From positions 1 through 64,000 of the forward strand of contig CAZIFQ010000004.1 in the NCBI GenBank assembly GCA_964538375.1: a DNA stretch of 64,000 nt. Direction: 5' to 3'. Positions 8,088 to 15,823 of this stretch are shown piece by piece. The position numbers and the translations under genes were made by a program. How positions within the stretch are numbered: the stretch's first letter is position 1; each line of letters begins with the position of its first letter. The DNA comes from JAUUZQ01 sp964538375 (GTDB lineage Bacteria; Bacteroidota; Bacteroidia; Bacteroidales; GCA-2748055). Under the pieces are notes generated by a model. It was not told where the DNA came from. It saw only the letters and a list, made by a program, of their open reading frames with translations, and made no database searches.

Positions 8088-8120
8088 AAGCACTTACAGA
8101 TTTGATCCTTGTAAGTGCTT
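8088..8120 (-). terminator. Hairpin terminator behind the tRNA-Pro relic
   Basis: AAGCACTTACA (8088-8098) and TGTAAGTGCTT (8110-8120) form a perfect 11-bp stem followed on the minus strand by a run of T. It sits just downstream of the tRNA-Pro 3' half. Confidence 0.75.
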
Positions 8121-8129
8121 GATTATTAA

Positions 8130-8180
8130 GTCGGGGTAGCAGGATTAGAACCTGCGACCCCCTGCTCCCAAAGCAGGTGC
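8130..8180 (-). pseudogene. 3'-half tRNA-Pro(TGG) relic
   Basis: The minus strand reads CCTGCTTTGGGAGCAGG (anticodon arm, anticodon TGG), GGTCGCAGGTTCTAATCC (T-arm) and ends ACCCCGAC, which matches the usual 3' part of bacterial tRNA-Pro almost perfectly. The acceptor 5' strand and D-arm are missing: the sequence before the anticodon arm is TTTGATTATG, which belongs to the end of the neighbouring lipoprotein region. This looks like an attachment-site remnant rather than a functional tRNA. Confidence 0.75.
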
Positions 8181-8193
8181 ATAATCAAATATT

Positions 8194-9459
8194 TTAATTC
8201 GCACTAAAATTATAAACTGTGACTGTTCTGCTTTTTGATTCGCCCCCTCCATCTAACTTATGAAGCGATTCTGATGATATATGAAGTCCTAACTCATTGT
8301 ATGTGTTCCTGAAGAGCCTTTCAACTTGCATATTCTCGTCATACATTGTTTCCTTGACTAAGTGTCCTTGATTGTTGTAAACATACTCTCTTAGATAATC
8401 TAATTCACCATTTATTCTGCATATTTGCTTAATCCTTTTTCCATCCCTATTATATTTATATTCATAAGTTGAATTAACTGTAATATTGTCGATGTTGGAT
8501 TCCATTAAAATATTACCGCTTCTGTCATATCTATAATCTGTATCTCTCTTGCGTTTTAATGATCCATCATAATTGAACTCTCGGTACTCTATTTGATTCC
8601 CGTAATTATCAAATTTATATGTTGAACGTGCAAACAATATAAGATCTTGATCATTTTTATTTATAGGAATTTTAAAAGATAAAAGCCATTTTCTGAGGAC
8701 AGCAGGTGCGGTATAATGAAGTTCTTCAATTATATTTTTGGTGCTATCATATTTGAATAAACTTCTATATTCTATGTCCTTGCTTTTTAGATTTATGCCC
8801 TGTCTTTCAATTAGATCTCCATCATTGTAGTAATACTTCCTTAACCTGCAAGATTTGTAACCTGAAGATTTAAGATTTCCAATAAATATTCTTTCTTCAA
8901 CAGGAAGGTTTTCTGTATTTATTGTTGTTTGTCTATGGTTTAATAAGTTACCACTTTTATCATAATATTTATATTCGTTAACCGTATCATTTATCCATTT
9001 GAAACTACTTGTATATGAATCATCATTTGATTGATATGAATTTAACATTTTACCCATTGCATTATAGGTCTGAAATTCAATACTATAACCATTAGGAGCA
9101 TTAGTGCCTGATGTAAAGTAACAGGTACTATCATAGTCAAATACTAGTGTTCCATTGTTGTTATATTCTTTAATTGAAACAGTATATGGATTTTCATAAC
9201 CATATTCATACAAGTAATAAATATCTCTATGGTAAGTGAGGACACCTTCAGAGTTATAGCGTTTCTCATCACGCAATATACTATCTAGCGTTATTATCCC
9301 AAACTCATTATTTTCTATCAACATATACTTATTCTCCAATATTATACCCAGCTCTTTTCTGAATTGGTTATTACAGATTTCTTTCACATTTTCACTATCT
9401 GAGTATGGCCCAGAACAGGAGAACTGAATAAGTATTATGACAAGTATTTTGATTTTCAT
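8194..9459 (-). CDS. RHS/YD-repeat-like lipoprotein, 421 aa
   Basis: This exported lipoprotein has a short signal and Cys15 (LIQFSC). From about residue 70 onward it is built of repeated beta-hairpin units with the pattern Y-x-Y-(D/N)-x-x-G-x-x-x, for example YKYYDKSGNLLNHRQT, YKFDNYGNQIEYREF, YRYDRSGNILMES and YKYNRDGKRIKQ. These are the short YD-like repeats of RHS-related proteins, which fold as an elongated beta-sheet. No RHS core motif or C-terminal toxin domain is present, so it is unlikely to be a polymorphic toxin. A structural or binding role at the cell surface is more likely. Its 3' end abuts the tRNA-Pro relic by 13 bp, so it probably arrived with the insertion that disrupted that tRNA. 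Confidence 0.75.
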   Translation of the reverse strand: MKIKILVIILIQFSCSGPYSDSENVKEICNNQFRKELGIILENKYMLIENNEFGIITLDSILRDEKRYNSEGVLTYHRDIYYLYEYGYENPYTVSIKEYNNNGTLVFDYDSTCYFTSGTNAPNGYSIEFQTYNAMGKMLNSYQSNDDSYTSSFKWINDTVNEYKYYDKSGNLLNHRQTTINTENLPVEERIFIGNLKSSGYKSCRLRKYYYNDGDLIERQGINLKSKDIEYRSLFKYDSTKNIIEELHYTAPAVLRKWLLSFKIPINKNDQDLILFARSTYKFDNYGNQIEYREFNYDGSLKRKRDTDYRYDRSGNILMESNIDNITVNSTYEYKYNRDGKRIKQICRINGELDYLREYVYNNQGHLVKETMYDENMQVERLFRNTYNELGLHISSESLHKLDGGGESKSRTVTVYNFSAN

Positions 9460-9711
9460 GCCAGTTCTTTTGTAAATAAATTTATCAATTATTCATGACA
9501 ATTAAAAATGTATTTGCAATTATCCAAGCATGAATAATTCCATAACCTCTGTAAATCATAGAATTGACTAGTTTCCCAACCTGCATAGCCATAATTTCAA
9601 TGCAGGGGTATAAATTTTTTTGAGCAAATTCACATACACTGTATTATTAATTCTAATCAAGCAAAAAGAGGAGCTGGAATGTAATTGTATGAAAATTGTA
9701 TGAAAATAAAA
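9460..9711. other. Intergenic region without a gene
   Basis: This is AT-rich sequence between the RHS-like lipoprotein start and the tRNA-Met terminator. I see one 7-bp inverted repeat (CCTGCAT at 9580 with ATGCAGG at 9600) and no coding frame. It must contain the lipoprotein promoter, but no consensus TAnnTTTG stands out. Confidence 0.5.
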
Positions 9712-9745
9712 AATCACCTACATCAACAAATAGATGTAAGTGATT
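9712..9745 (-). terminator. Terminator of the tRNA-Met transcript
   Basis: AATCACCTACATC (9712-9724) pairs with GATGTAAGTGATT (9733-9745) with one mismatch and is followed on the minus strand by a T-rich run. It lies 12 bp past the tRNA 3' end. Confidence 0.7.
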
Positions 9746-9756
9746 GATTATATGAG

Positions 9757-9830
9757 TAGCGAGAGGCGGAATTGAACCGCCGACCTCATGATTATGAATC
9801 ATGCGCTCTAACCATCTGAGCTACCTCGCC
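9757..9830 (-). tRNA. tRNA-Met(CAT)
   Basis: A complete 74-nt cloverleaf is encoded on the minus strand. The acceptor strand is GGCGAGG, paired with TCTCGCT apart from two G-T pairs. The D-arm is GCTCAGATGGTTAGAGC, the anticodon arm is CATGATTCATAATCATG with loop TTCATAA, and the T-arm is GGCGGTTCAATTCCGCC. The CAT anticodon means elongator Met, although an Ile tRNA read through lysidine cannot be excluded. It is the last member of a locus whose upstream units are partial tRNA-Phe-like copies. Confidence 0.9.
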
Positions 9831-9858
9831 ATAATATTTAAGAACAATTGAAGCAGAT

Positions 9859-9958
9859 NNNNNNNNNNNNNNNNNNNNNNNNNNNNNNNNNNNNNNNNNN
9901 NNNNNNNNNNNNNNNNNNNNNNNNNNNNNNNNNNNNNNNNNNNNNNNNNNNNNNNNNN
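9859..9958. other. Assembly gap of 100 N
   Basis: The run of N is exactly 100 bases, the usual placeholder for a gap of unknown length. Both sides carry the same 87-bp module, and the module spacing across the gap is out of register by 7 bp. More copies, or a complete tRNA, may therefore be missing. Confidence 0.95.
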
Positions 9959-10098
9959 CTGACCTTCCCGATTTTCAATCGGGACGCTCTAACCATCTGA
10001 GCTACCTCGCCATAATATTTAAGAACAATTGAAGCAGATTGAAAGCTGACCTTCCCGATTTTCAATCGGGACGCTCTAACCATCTGAGCTACCTCGCC
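9959..10098 (-). pseudogene. Tandem 87-bp modules with 5' part of a tRNA-Phe(GAA)-like gene
   Basis: Two copies are visible, with 5' ends at 10098 and 10011 on the minus strand, and the tail of another reaches 9831-9858. Each begins with the same 27 nt as the tRNA-Met (GGCGAGGTAGCTCAGATGG onwards). It continues with a perfect anticodon arm CCCGATTGAAAATCGGG (anticodon GAA, Phe), and then runs into GGTCAGCTTTCAATCTGC instead of a proper T-arm and acceptor strand. The modules are therefore 5' tRNA halves and cannot fold as full tRNAs. The array ends in the intact tRNA-Met. Confidence 0.65.
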
Positions 10099-10123
10099 AT
10101 CTGAAGCTTCAGCGAAAGATGGC
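10096..10123 (-). other. Inverted repeat preceding the tRNA modules
   Basis: GCCATCT (10096-10102) pairs with AGATGGC (10117-10123), and the loop holds the palindrome TGAAGCTTCA. It overlaps the first bases of the first tRNA-like module and could fold in the primary transcript as a processing signal. Confidence 0.35.
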
Positions 10124-10231
10124 CGAGCCATCCTAAACTTATTCTCTAAGAACTACCGATGAGACATCATCTCATTCGGGGTGCAAATATAATATTTTTT
10201 TCAAAACAGGAATAACTATTCCTCTACTCTT

Positions 10232-10261
10232 TTTGTTAGAAATATTTTATTGTTAATTTTG
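10232..10261 (+). promoter_or_regulatory. Bacteroidota-type promoter of tRNA-Gly
   Basis: A TTTG at 10232-10235 is followed after 18 bp by TAATTTTG at 10254-10261, a perfect TAnnTTTG -10 element. The tRNA starts 8 bp further on, which suits transcription from close to the mature 5' end. Confidence 0.75.
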
Positions 10262-10268
10262 CCGTAAT

Positions 10269-10340
10269 GCGGGAGTAGCTCAGTGGTAGAGCATCAGCTT
10301 CCCAAGCTGAGGGTCGGGAGTTCGAACCTCCTTTCCCGCT
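10269..10340 (+). tRNA. tRNA-Gly(CCC)
   Basis: A complete 72-nt cloverleaf: acceptor GCGGGAG paired with TTCCCGC, D-arm GCTCAGTGGTAGAGC, anticodon arm TCAGCTTCCCAAGCTGA (anticodon CCC) and T-arm GGGAGTTCGAACCTCCT. No CCA is encoded. It has its own promoter immediately upstream and is unaffected by the disturbance of the neighbouring tRNA locus. Confidence 0.93.
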
Positions 10341-10355
10341 CTTTTTCCAGGTAAA

Positions 10356-10892
10356 CTATTTTTCTTTGATATCCTTAAGGAGATCACGAATCTCTTTTAG
10401 TAACTCAACACTTTCATCACCGCCGGATCCTGTTCCTCCTCCCATCATATTCATGGCCTTGTTCCTGATTACCTTGCGTTGCTCCAAAACCTCTTCCTTA
10501 TATGTTGGAGTATCAATAATACCAATCAGTTTCATGTCACTTCCATGTGGATTACTTGATCCTGCGGTCTCAATTTTTAGTATCCGCAGGTCAAACCAAC
10601 GAAGAAAGGGATTATCGATAAAGGTTAAATCCTGGATGTTCTCCAATGGAATAGTTTTTTCAACTCTGAATAATACGCCTTTCTTAAATTCCAGGTGACT
10701 CTCTGTCAACCCGCATTGCAAGTGCTCATAATAACGCCTGCTGATATACTGACCAAGCCCCAGGTACCAGATCAAAATCAATGGTATGCCAGCTACAGAA
10801 ATGAAAAGATAGAAGGCCACGACATGTAAAATGTATTTCCTGATCCTGGGATTGAATTCCGCTTGTTGGATGATTTTTGAATCTTCACTCAT
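10356..10892 (-). CDS. Membrane protein with bacterial PH-like domain (bPH2/YdbS type)
   Basis: This is an inner-membrane protein of 178 residues. Two adjacent hydrophobic helices lie at about 20-52 (ILHVVAFYLFISVAGIPLIL and the next stretch). They are followed by a bacterial pleckstrin-homology-like domain at about 55-135 with the family pattern CGLTESHLEFKKGVLF, KTIPLENIQDL and RWFDLRILKIETAG. A Gly/Ser-rich linker and a short coiled coil (SVELLKEIRDLLKDIKEK) end the protein, perhaps for oligomerisation. I chose ATG 10892 because the longer frame starts at a TTG that lies inside the promoter. The role of such proteins in the envelope is unknown. Confidence 0.8.
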   Translation of the reverse strand: MSEDSKIIQQAEFNPRIRKYILHVVAFYLFISVAGIPLILIWYLGLGQYISRRYYEHLQCGLTESHLEFKKGVLFRVEKTIPLENIQDLTFIDNPFLRWFDLRILKIETAGSSNPHGSDMKLIGIIDTPTYKEEVLEQRKVIRNKAMNMMGGGTGSGGDESVELLKEIRDLLKDIKEK

Positions 10893-10916
10893 TTTAAAGT
10901 CAATTAATGATTTGAT

Positions 10917-10947
10917 CAAATATACGACATAAGTATATGTAATTCAA
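10917..10947 (-). promoter_or_regulatory. Promoter of the PH-domain gene
   Basis: On the minus strand TATATTTG (10917-10924) is a perfect TAnnTTTG -10 element, with TTG 20 bp upstream (10945-10947). Initiation a few bases downstream leaves a short leader before ATG 10892. Confidence 0.65.
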
Positions 10948-11203
10948 CCATGCATTATCACTGGATTTTACATTTTGTGATATCCTATAAAACCAATCCG
11001 AAATATTTTTTCACGGCGAATTCAATAGCAAAAGAAACCACGGCAATACCTAAGCTTTGTACTCATCTCTGGAAAACAGATTTCAAAATAGAATTATCCC
11101 CATTCTCAGTTAATAATCCTTATTAAACGTTAAATAGTGTTTCTATCCATATTTGATAGTCATTCATTTTATACCTTGCCTTTGCATCTAAACAATATCT
11201 GCT
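10948..11203. other. Intergenic region between divergent genes
   Basis: No coding frame is supported. The right end carries a weak possible promoter for the isochorismatase-like gene (ATTTG near 11151, then TACCTTGC about 16 bp further on). Otherwise I see only AT-rich sequence. Confidence 0.4.
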
Positions 11204-11809
11204 ATGAGACGAATCATCTCACTCTTTTCATTGCTTCTTATATTCCAGATTGTATTTTCGCAGGATCAGGCCGTCCAAATGGGAAATACAGGTTCGATTT
11301 TAATGGTTCTTGATGTACAGGAACATTTTGTGGACAATGCGATGAAGAAGAAAGATGGAAAAGAACTTGTTGAGAACATCAATACAATAATCCAGATTGC
11401 AAGGCCTATGGACATTGTATTTGTGAAAGCCAACATCGAATTGCTCGAGCTTTCTTTTAAAGGAATAAAAGTTGTTCATGCTGAAGATATGGATCTTGCA
11501 CCTGCACTGTATCGGAAGAAGAATGACAGAATTTTCATAAAGGAGGAGGGGAGTGCCTTTTCATCCGGGGAATTCCGGGAGTATCTTGAAGCTTCTCATA
11601 TTGGCACTGTATACCTGGTAGGGTTATTTGCCAGCAAATGTATATCAGCAACAGCCATCAATGGCGAAGAGAGAGGATATGAAATGATCCTGATAGAGGA
11701 TGGTGTCGCTGCTAAAAAAGCATCTAAAAAAGAAAAGATCTTAGGTAATTTGTTGAATAGCGGGGTAAAGATTATTAGTGCAGCAGAGTTTGAAAAGCAG
11801 GTAGAATAA
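11204..11809 (+). CDS. Exported isochorismatase-like cysteine hydrolase
   Basis: The protein has a signal peptide (about 1-19, ending VFSQ) and then an isochorismatase-fold hydrolase domain. The three catalytic positions of the family are visible: Asp37 in LMVLDVQEHF, Lys113 in FIKEEGSAF and Cys146 in LFASKCISATA. Cytoplasmic relatives hydrolyse isochorismate, nicotinamide, N-carbamoyl compounds or similar amides. The presence of a signal peptide is unusual and suggests a periplasmic substrate, which cannot be named from sequence. At 201 residues it is a typical size. It converges on glpK, separated only by a heptanucleotide repeat array. Confidence 0.85.
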   Translation: MRRIISLFSLLLIFQIVFSQDQAVQMGNTGSILMVLDVQEHFVDNAMKKKDGKELVENINTIIQIARPMDIVFVKANIELLELSFKGIKVVHAEDMDLAPALYRKKNDRIFIKEEGSAFSSGEFREYLEASHIGTVYLVGLFASKCISATAINGEERGYEMILIEDGVAAKKASKKEKILGNLLNSGVKIISAAEFEKQVE

Positions 11810-11811
11810 AA

Positions 11812-11846
11812 ACTCCGCACTCTGAACTCAGCACTCCCAACTCCCC
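11812..11846. repeat. Heptanucleotide tandem repeat (5 units of ACTCnnn)
   Basis: Five consecutive 7-bp units, ACTCCGC, ACTCTGA, ACTCAGC, ACTCCCA and ACTCCCC, fill the whole space between the stop of the isochorismatase-like gene and the stop of glpK. Confidence 0.75.
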
Positions 11847-13343
11847 CTAATCCAACCACCCCAACGATCGGCTCACTGCTTTGTCCCAATACTTGATCAA
11901 TTCTGCTTTTACCTTGGCATCAATTTTCGGATCGAAGGAGCGATCTGCTTGCCACTGGTTCTTCAACTCATCGGTACTCTTCCAAAATCCTGATGCAAGT
12001 CCGGAAAAATAGGCCGCCCCAAGGGCAGTGGTTTCAAGAACAGATGGCCTGGTGACTTTTATTCCCAAAATATCTGCCTGGAATTGCATGAGGAAATTAT
12101 TCGCTGAGGCGCCTCCGTCAACACGCAATTCTGCGATAGGTAAACCGGTGTCTTCCATCATGGCAGTTGCCACATCATTCACCTGGAAAGCGATGCTTTC
12201 CAATGCTGCCCTTACGATATGTGCTGTTCCTGTTCCCCTGGTCAGACCAAAGATTGTTCCGCGGGCAAATTGGTCCCAGTGTGGTGCCCCCAGTCCGGTG
12301 AGTGCCGGCACCAGGTATACACCTCCGTTGTCGCTTAATTCCGATGCTAGTTTTTCTGTTTCAGCTGCGCTGGAAATGATTCCAAGTTCATCTCTGAGCC
12401 ACTGGATAATTGCTCCTCCTACAAAGATACTCCCCTCAAGGGCGTAGGTGATCTGACCATTCATTTTCCATCCAACGGTGGTTAGCATCTGGTTCTCAGA
12501 GAATACGGGTTTAGTACCGCTGTTCATGACCAGGAAACACCCGGTTCCGTAAGTATTTTTGGCCATTCCTTTTTCAATGCATAACTGGCCAAACAGTGCG
12601 GCCTGCTGATCTCCGGCAACACCGGTAATAGGAATATTGAAACCCGTGGTATCGCCTGATGTATCGGCAAACCATCCGGATGAATCCTTGACTTCGGGAA
12701 GCATGTATGCCGGTATGTCAAAAAGCTCCAGCAATTCATTGTCCCAATCTCCACTTATAATATTATACAGCATGGTCCGACTGGCATTGGTAGCATCGGT
12801 TGCATGTGTCTTTCCATTGGTGAATTTCCAGATGAGCCAACTGTCTACCGTACCAAAACAGAGGTCCCCGTTTTCTGCCTTCTTGCGTGCTCCTTCCACG
12901 TTTTCCAGTATCCAGCGAATCTTAGTGGCTGAAAAGTAAGCATCAATGATCAGCCCGGTTTTCTTCCTGATAAGATCGGTCTTACCCTCTTCAGATAAAC
13001 GCTTGCAATACTCTGCTGTACGCCTATCTTGCCAAACGATTGCATTGAACACAGGTTTACCGGTATGCCTGTCCCAAACCAGGGTTGTTTCTCGCTGATT
13101 GGTAATTCCAATAGAGGCAATTTCGCGAGGGGAAATTCCGGATCTGGCCAGCACTTCGGCTGTTACCGAGGCCTGGCTTGACCATATCTCTTCAGGATCA
13201 TGTTCTACCCAGCCGGGCTGAGGAAAAAATTGTTTGAACTCTTTTTGAGCAAGAGACTTAATGTTGCCCATCTGGTCGAAAATGATCGCACGTGAACTGG
13301 TTGTTCCCTGGTCAAGTGAAAGAATGTATTTTTTGTCGGTCAT
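11847..13343 (-). CDS. glpK: Glycerol kinase
   Basis: The enzyme phosphorylates glycerol to sn-glycerol 3-phosphate with ATP, feeding glycolysis or phospholipid synthesis. It is full length at 498 residues. The N-terminal FGGY signature region starts ILSLDQGTTSSRAIIFD (phosphate binding). The substrate-binding GWVEHDPEEIW, the hinge GVAGDQQAALFGQ, and the C-terminal nucleotide site DGGASANNFLMQ with ALGAAYFSGL are all present. Family identity is clear. No glpF or glpD neighbour is seen, so the gene is transcribed alone, convergent with the isochorismatase-like gene and divergent from the protein at 13454. Confidence 0.97.
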   Translation of the reverse strand: MTDKKYILSLDQGTTSSRAIIFDQMGNIKSLAQKEFKQFFPQPGWVEHDPEEIWSSQASVTAEVLARSGISPREIASIGITNQRETTLVWDRHTGKPVFNAIVWQDRRTAEYCKRLSEEGKTDLIRKKTGLIIDAYFSATKIRWILENVEGARKKAENGDLCFGTVDSWLIWKFTNGKTHATDATNASRTMLYNIISGDWDNELLELFDIPAYMLPEVKDSSGWFADTSGDTTGFNIPITGVAGDQQAALFGQLCIEKGMAKNTYGTGCFLVMNSGTKPVFSENQMLTTVGWKMNGQITYALEGSIFVGGAIIQWLRDELGIISSAAETEKLASELSDNGGVYLVPALTGLGAPHWDQFARGTIFGLTRGTGTAHIVRAALESIAFQVNDVATAMMEDTGLPIAELRVDGGASANNFLMQFQADILGIKVTRPSVLETTALGAAYFSGLASGFWKSTDELKNQWQADRSFDPKIDAKVKAELIKYWDKAVSRSLGWLD

Positions 13344-13453
13344 ACTGTTAATTTTGCATCTGAAATTACAAATTTGTGCTTAAAAAGGAGTATTTCTTTA
13401 TATGTTTAAGCGGAAAAAGGTAATTTCGCTTTTTTCAAATTCAAAAATAAGGA

Positions 13454-14572
13454 ATGAAAAGAACAGTTTGGGAACAGGGATCTATGTCATCTACACTTGA
13501 AGATACTCCTCCTCCGGAGCTAATTGAACATACTGAAACTGTTTATTTGGGAACGCCTGGTGGACTTCAATACCACCACATTACAGCAGTTGATAAGCTT
13601 AAGAAAATGGACAATGTCTATTTGCTTTTTCTCAGAAGGGCAGGAGCAATGATGGGATCCATCGGATATGTACTGCGTGATGCGCATACTGGTGACCGTA
13701 CTCATAAAACCTGGCTCATACGTTACTTTTCAATGAAGGCACCTTTGCGTAACAAGAAGAAGGGGACTGTTAAGAAAAGACCCATTGAAACCAGGAGCAT
13801 GTCTATGTTGAAGGATATTACACATATTTTTCATCAAAATCCAGAGCGATTAAGAGACTTTGATACACAAGAGATTCCCCAGGCAGTGATCACCGGGCTG
13901 GTTGAGAAGGACAATGATCGTTCCAGGAATTTTGCTGAGATTGGTGGGTTCAGTAAAATCGGGGATGTAGAGACCATTATGTTCAGCCGGTTCAGAGCAA
14001 GAAAAAATATTCCTGTGGAGCAACTGGAAGTGAGTGAGCAGCCCGAAATGAGAAAAATCATCCGGGAATTTTATAAGGACTATGCCATCTTTCACGATGA
14101 TTATATTTTCCACAATAACGATTATTACGTACTCAGAGAGAATGGTGAAATAATTGCGGGATTGCAAGCCAATCCTGAACTTTGGGAGATAAAAACTACA
14201 GGTAGTGGGTTCCTTGATTTTATTTTCAGATTTGTATCTAAATTTCCCGCTGTAAGAAAACGTATTTCTATTGACGAGATGCGCTTTTTGGGGATAGAAG
14301 GAATGTATTATAAGCCCGGTCATGAAAACGACCTGTATAGGTTGCTGGAAGGAGTCATGACCCTGAAAAAGCATTACCTCTGCATGCTGGTGATAGATGT
14401 CACATCTCCCTTGTACAAGTTATTTATGAAAAAGAAAAAATTCGGTCCAATCAATGCAGTAGTCGGTAGTTTTGAAGCTGAATTGTGGGCCAAGTTTTTT
14501 AGTTTCCCTGAAGAGGAGGAGAGAGAGATTGTGGAGCGACCGAAGTATTATTCTGTTTATGATAATACTTGA
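13454..14572 (+). CDS. Putative GNAT-fold acyltransferase, 372 aa
   Basis: This is a cytosolic protein of 372 residues without signal or membrane segment. The N-terminal part (35-110) contains a GNAT-like start, with VDKLKKMDNVYLLFLRRAGAM followed by strands GSIGYVL and KTWLIRYFSM. A second acetyltransferase-like half spans about 190-340 (YYVLRENGEIIAGLQANPE, then FLGIEGMYYKPGHENDLYRL). Together these suggest a tandem GNAT architecture as in uncharacterised Bacteroidota proteins. The acetyl-CoA loop is not clearly canonical, and the substrate is unknown. A second ATG at 13484 is possible, but the purine-rich AAAATAAGG right before 13454 supports the longer form. Confidence 0.6.
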   Translation: MKRTVWEQGSMSSTLEDTPPPELIEHTETVYLGTPGGLQYHHITAVDKLKKMDNVYLLFLRRAGAMMGSIGYVLRDAHTGDRTHKTWLIRYFSMKAPLRNKKKGTVKKRPIETRSMSMLKDITHIFHQNPERLRDFDTQEIPQAVITGLVEKDNDRSRNFAEIGGFSKIGDVETIMFSRFRARKNIPVEQLEVSEQPEMRKIIREFYKDYAIFHDDYIFHNNDYYVLRENGEIIAGLQANPELWEIKTTGSGFLDFIFRFVSKFPAVRKRISIDEMRFLGIEGMYYKPGHENDLYRLLEGVMTLKKHYLCMLVIDVTSPLYKLFMKKKKFGPINAVVGSFEAELWAKFFSFPEEEEREIVERPKYYSVYDNT

Positions 14573-14653
14573 GAAGTGAACTAGAGTTGGGGGTTCCGTA
14601 GAAAATCGATTGATCGCGTCTGAGCTAAGAACAGATAATTTCAAACTATACCA

Positions 14654-15157
14654 ATGCAAATACCTACATCAATCCCAAATTTTACCCTAAAGCATGCTTC
14701 TGAAGAAGATGTTCCCTTGATCCTGGCATTCATAAAGCACCTGGCTGAATATGAAAAGTTGTCGAATGAGGTTGTGGTAACTGAGGAACTTTTGAATACC
14801 TATTTATTTGGAGAAAAGAAAACAGCTGAAGTGGTTCTTGGCTATGAAGAAGACAAGCCAGTTGGATTTGCACTGTATTTTTATAATTTTTCTACCTTTT
14901 TAGGAAAACCCGGTATTTACCTGGAAGACCTTTTTGTGCTTGAGGAGTATAGGGGAAATGGCTATGGAAAACACTTGCTGCTGTACCTGGCAAAACTCGC
15001 AAAAGACAAGAATTGTGGAAGATTGGAATGGGCAGTGCTAGATTGGAATCAACCCGCCATAGATTTCTATGAATCACTGGGGGCTAAGCAGTTAGACGAA
15101 TGGATTGTAAATCGTGTTAGCGGAAATACACTGGATGAATTGGCTGATCAGTTCTAA
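14654..15157 (+). CDS. GNAT N-acetyltransferase, SSAT-like
   Basis: A complete GNAT acetyltransferase of 167 residues, close to spermidine/spermine N1-acetyltransferase-like proteins. The order of motifs is ASEEDVPLILAFIKHLAEYE (N-terminal helix), FALYFYNFSTFLGKPGIYLE, then the acetyl-CoA loop LFVLEEYRGNGYGKHLL (R/Q-x-x-G-x-G/A form, about 96-112), and the C-terminal VLDWNQPAIDFYESLGA with the usual NxxAxxFY helix. The GKPGIYLEDLF stretch is typical for SSAT and for thialysine acetyltransferases. The precise amine or amino-acid substrate cannot be told. It stands alone, behind the larger GNAT-like gene. Confidence 0.88.
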   Translation: MQIPTSIPNFTLKHASEEDVPLILAFIKHLAEYEKLSNEVVVTEELLNTYLFGEKKTAEVVLGYEEDKPVGFALYFYNFSTFLGKPGIYLEDLFVLEEYRGNGYGKHLLLYLAKLAKDKNCGRLEWAVLDWNQPAIDFYESLGAKQLDEWIVNRVSGNTLDELADQF

Positions 15158-15310
15158 GAGATTCATTTTCAGTAAGTAGCATTTTAGATTCAATATAAAG
15201 AACTGATAATCTTTCTGCATACTAAAAAATAATACTACATTTCGTCACTAGACTATGACAAACACCTGGCGCATTAAGCTATATACTTAGTGCTTAAAAA
15301 CTTTAACCTT

Positions 15311-15670
15311 ATGGCCTTAACCATTAGACGGGTTGAAAGTCGGAAAGAACTCAGAAAATTCATTCATCTTCCTGCTAAAATTCACAAGGACCATCATAAC
15401 TGGGTGCCGCCATTGTATGGTGATGAATGGACATTCTTTGATGGTAAGAAAAATGTTTTATTTGATCATTGTGACACCATTCTTCTACTTGCCTATCGTG
15501 ACAATAAGGTTGTGGGCAGGATCATGGGGATCATTTCTCCAAAGTATAATGAGATAAAGAAAGAGAATAATGCCAGGTTTAATTTCCTGGAAGCATGGGA
15601 CGACAGGGAATTCCTCGGAGGAAAGGTGTACAAACGTTTCAGGGTGTTCCAAAGGAAAATTTCAATTTGA
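15311..15670 (+). pseudogene. Internally deleted GNAT-like protein (N- and C-terminal ends only)
   Basis: The product starts MALTIRRVESRKELRKFIHL and continues with NWVPPLYGDEW and VVGRIMGIISPKYNE. This is the N-terminus of a widespread family of about 370-380 residues related to YghO-type acetyltransferases. After residue 103 it jumps straight into FLGGKVYKRFRVFQRK, which I recognise as the last 20 residues of the same family, and stops. About 250 central residues, including the acetyl-CoA site, are gone without breaking the frame. The start is ATG 15311; the longer frame uses a GTG in the leader. It is surely not an active enzyme, unless this is an assembly artefact. Confidence 0.65.
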
Positions 15671-15823
15671 GTTTGTAGTTTAAAAAAAAACAGTCTACTT
15701 TTACGGAAACAATTCAGAAAACATGAGAATTACATTATTTGATACGGTTATTGTACTTCCATCGCTTACCAAATAGCGATCGCGACTCCCTATTCAAATT
15801 AGTAATCTTGTAATTCTTTTATC

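Noticed and set aside
8194..9459. RHS-like lipoprotein as a polymorphic toxin with immunity gene
   Set aside because: No RHS core boundary motif, toxin domain or small downstream immunity gene is present.
9838..10131. Minus-strand ORF containing GEVAQMVRAS repeats
   Set aside because: This is a translation of the tRNA-like modules and the N gap, not a protein.
12028..12447. Plus-strand ORF of 139 aa opposite glpK
   Set aside because: It is a shadow of glpK with biased composition.
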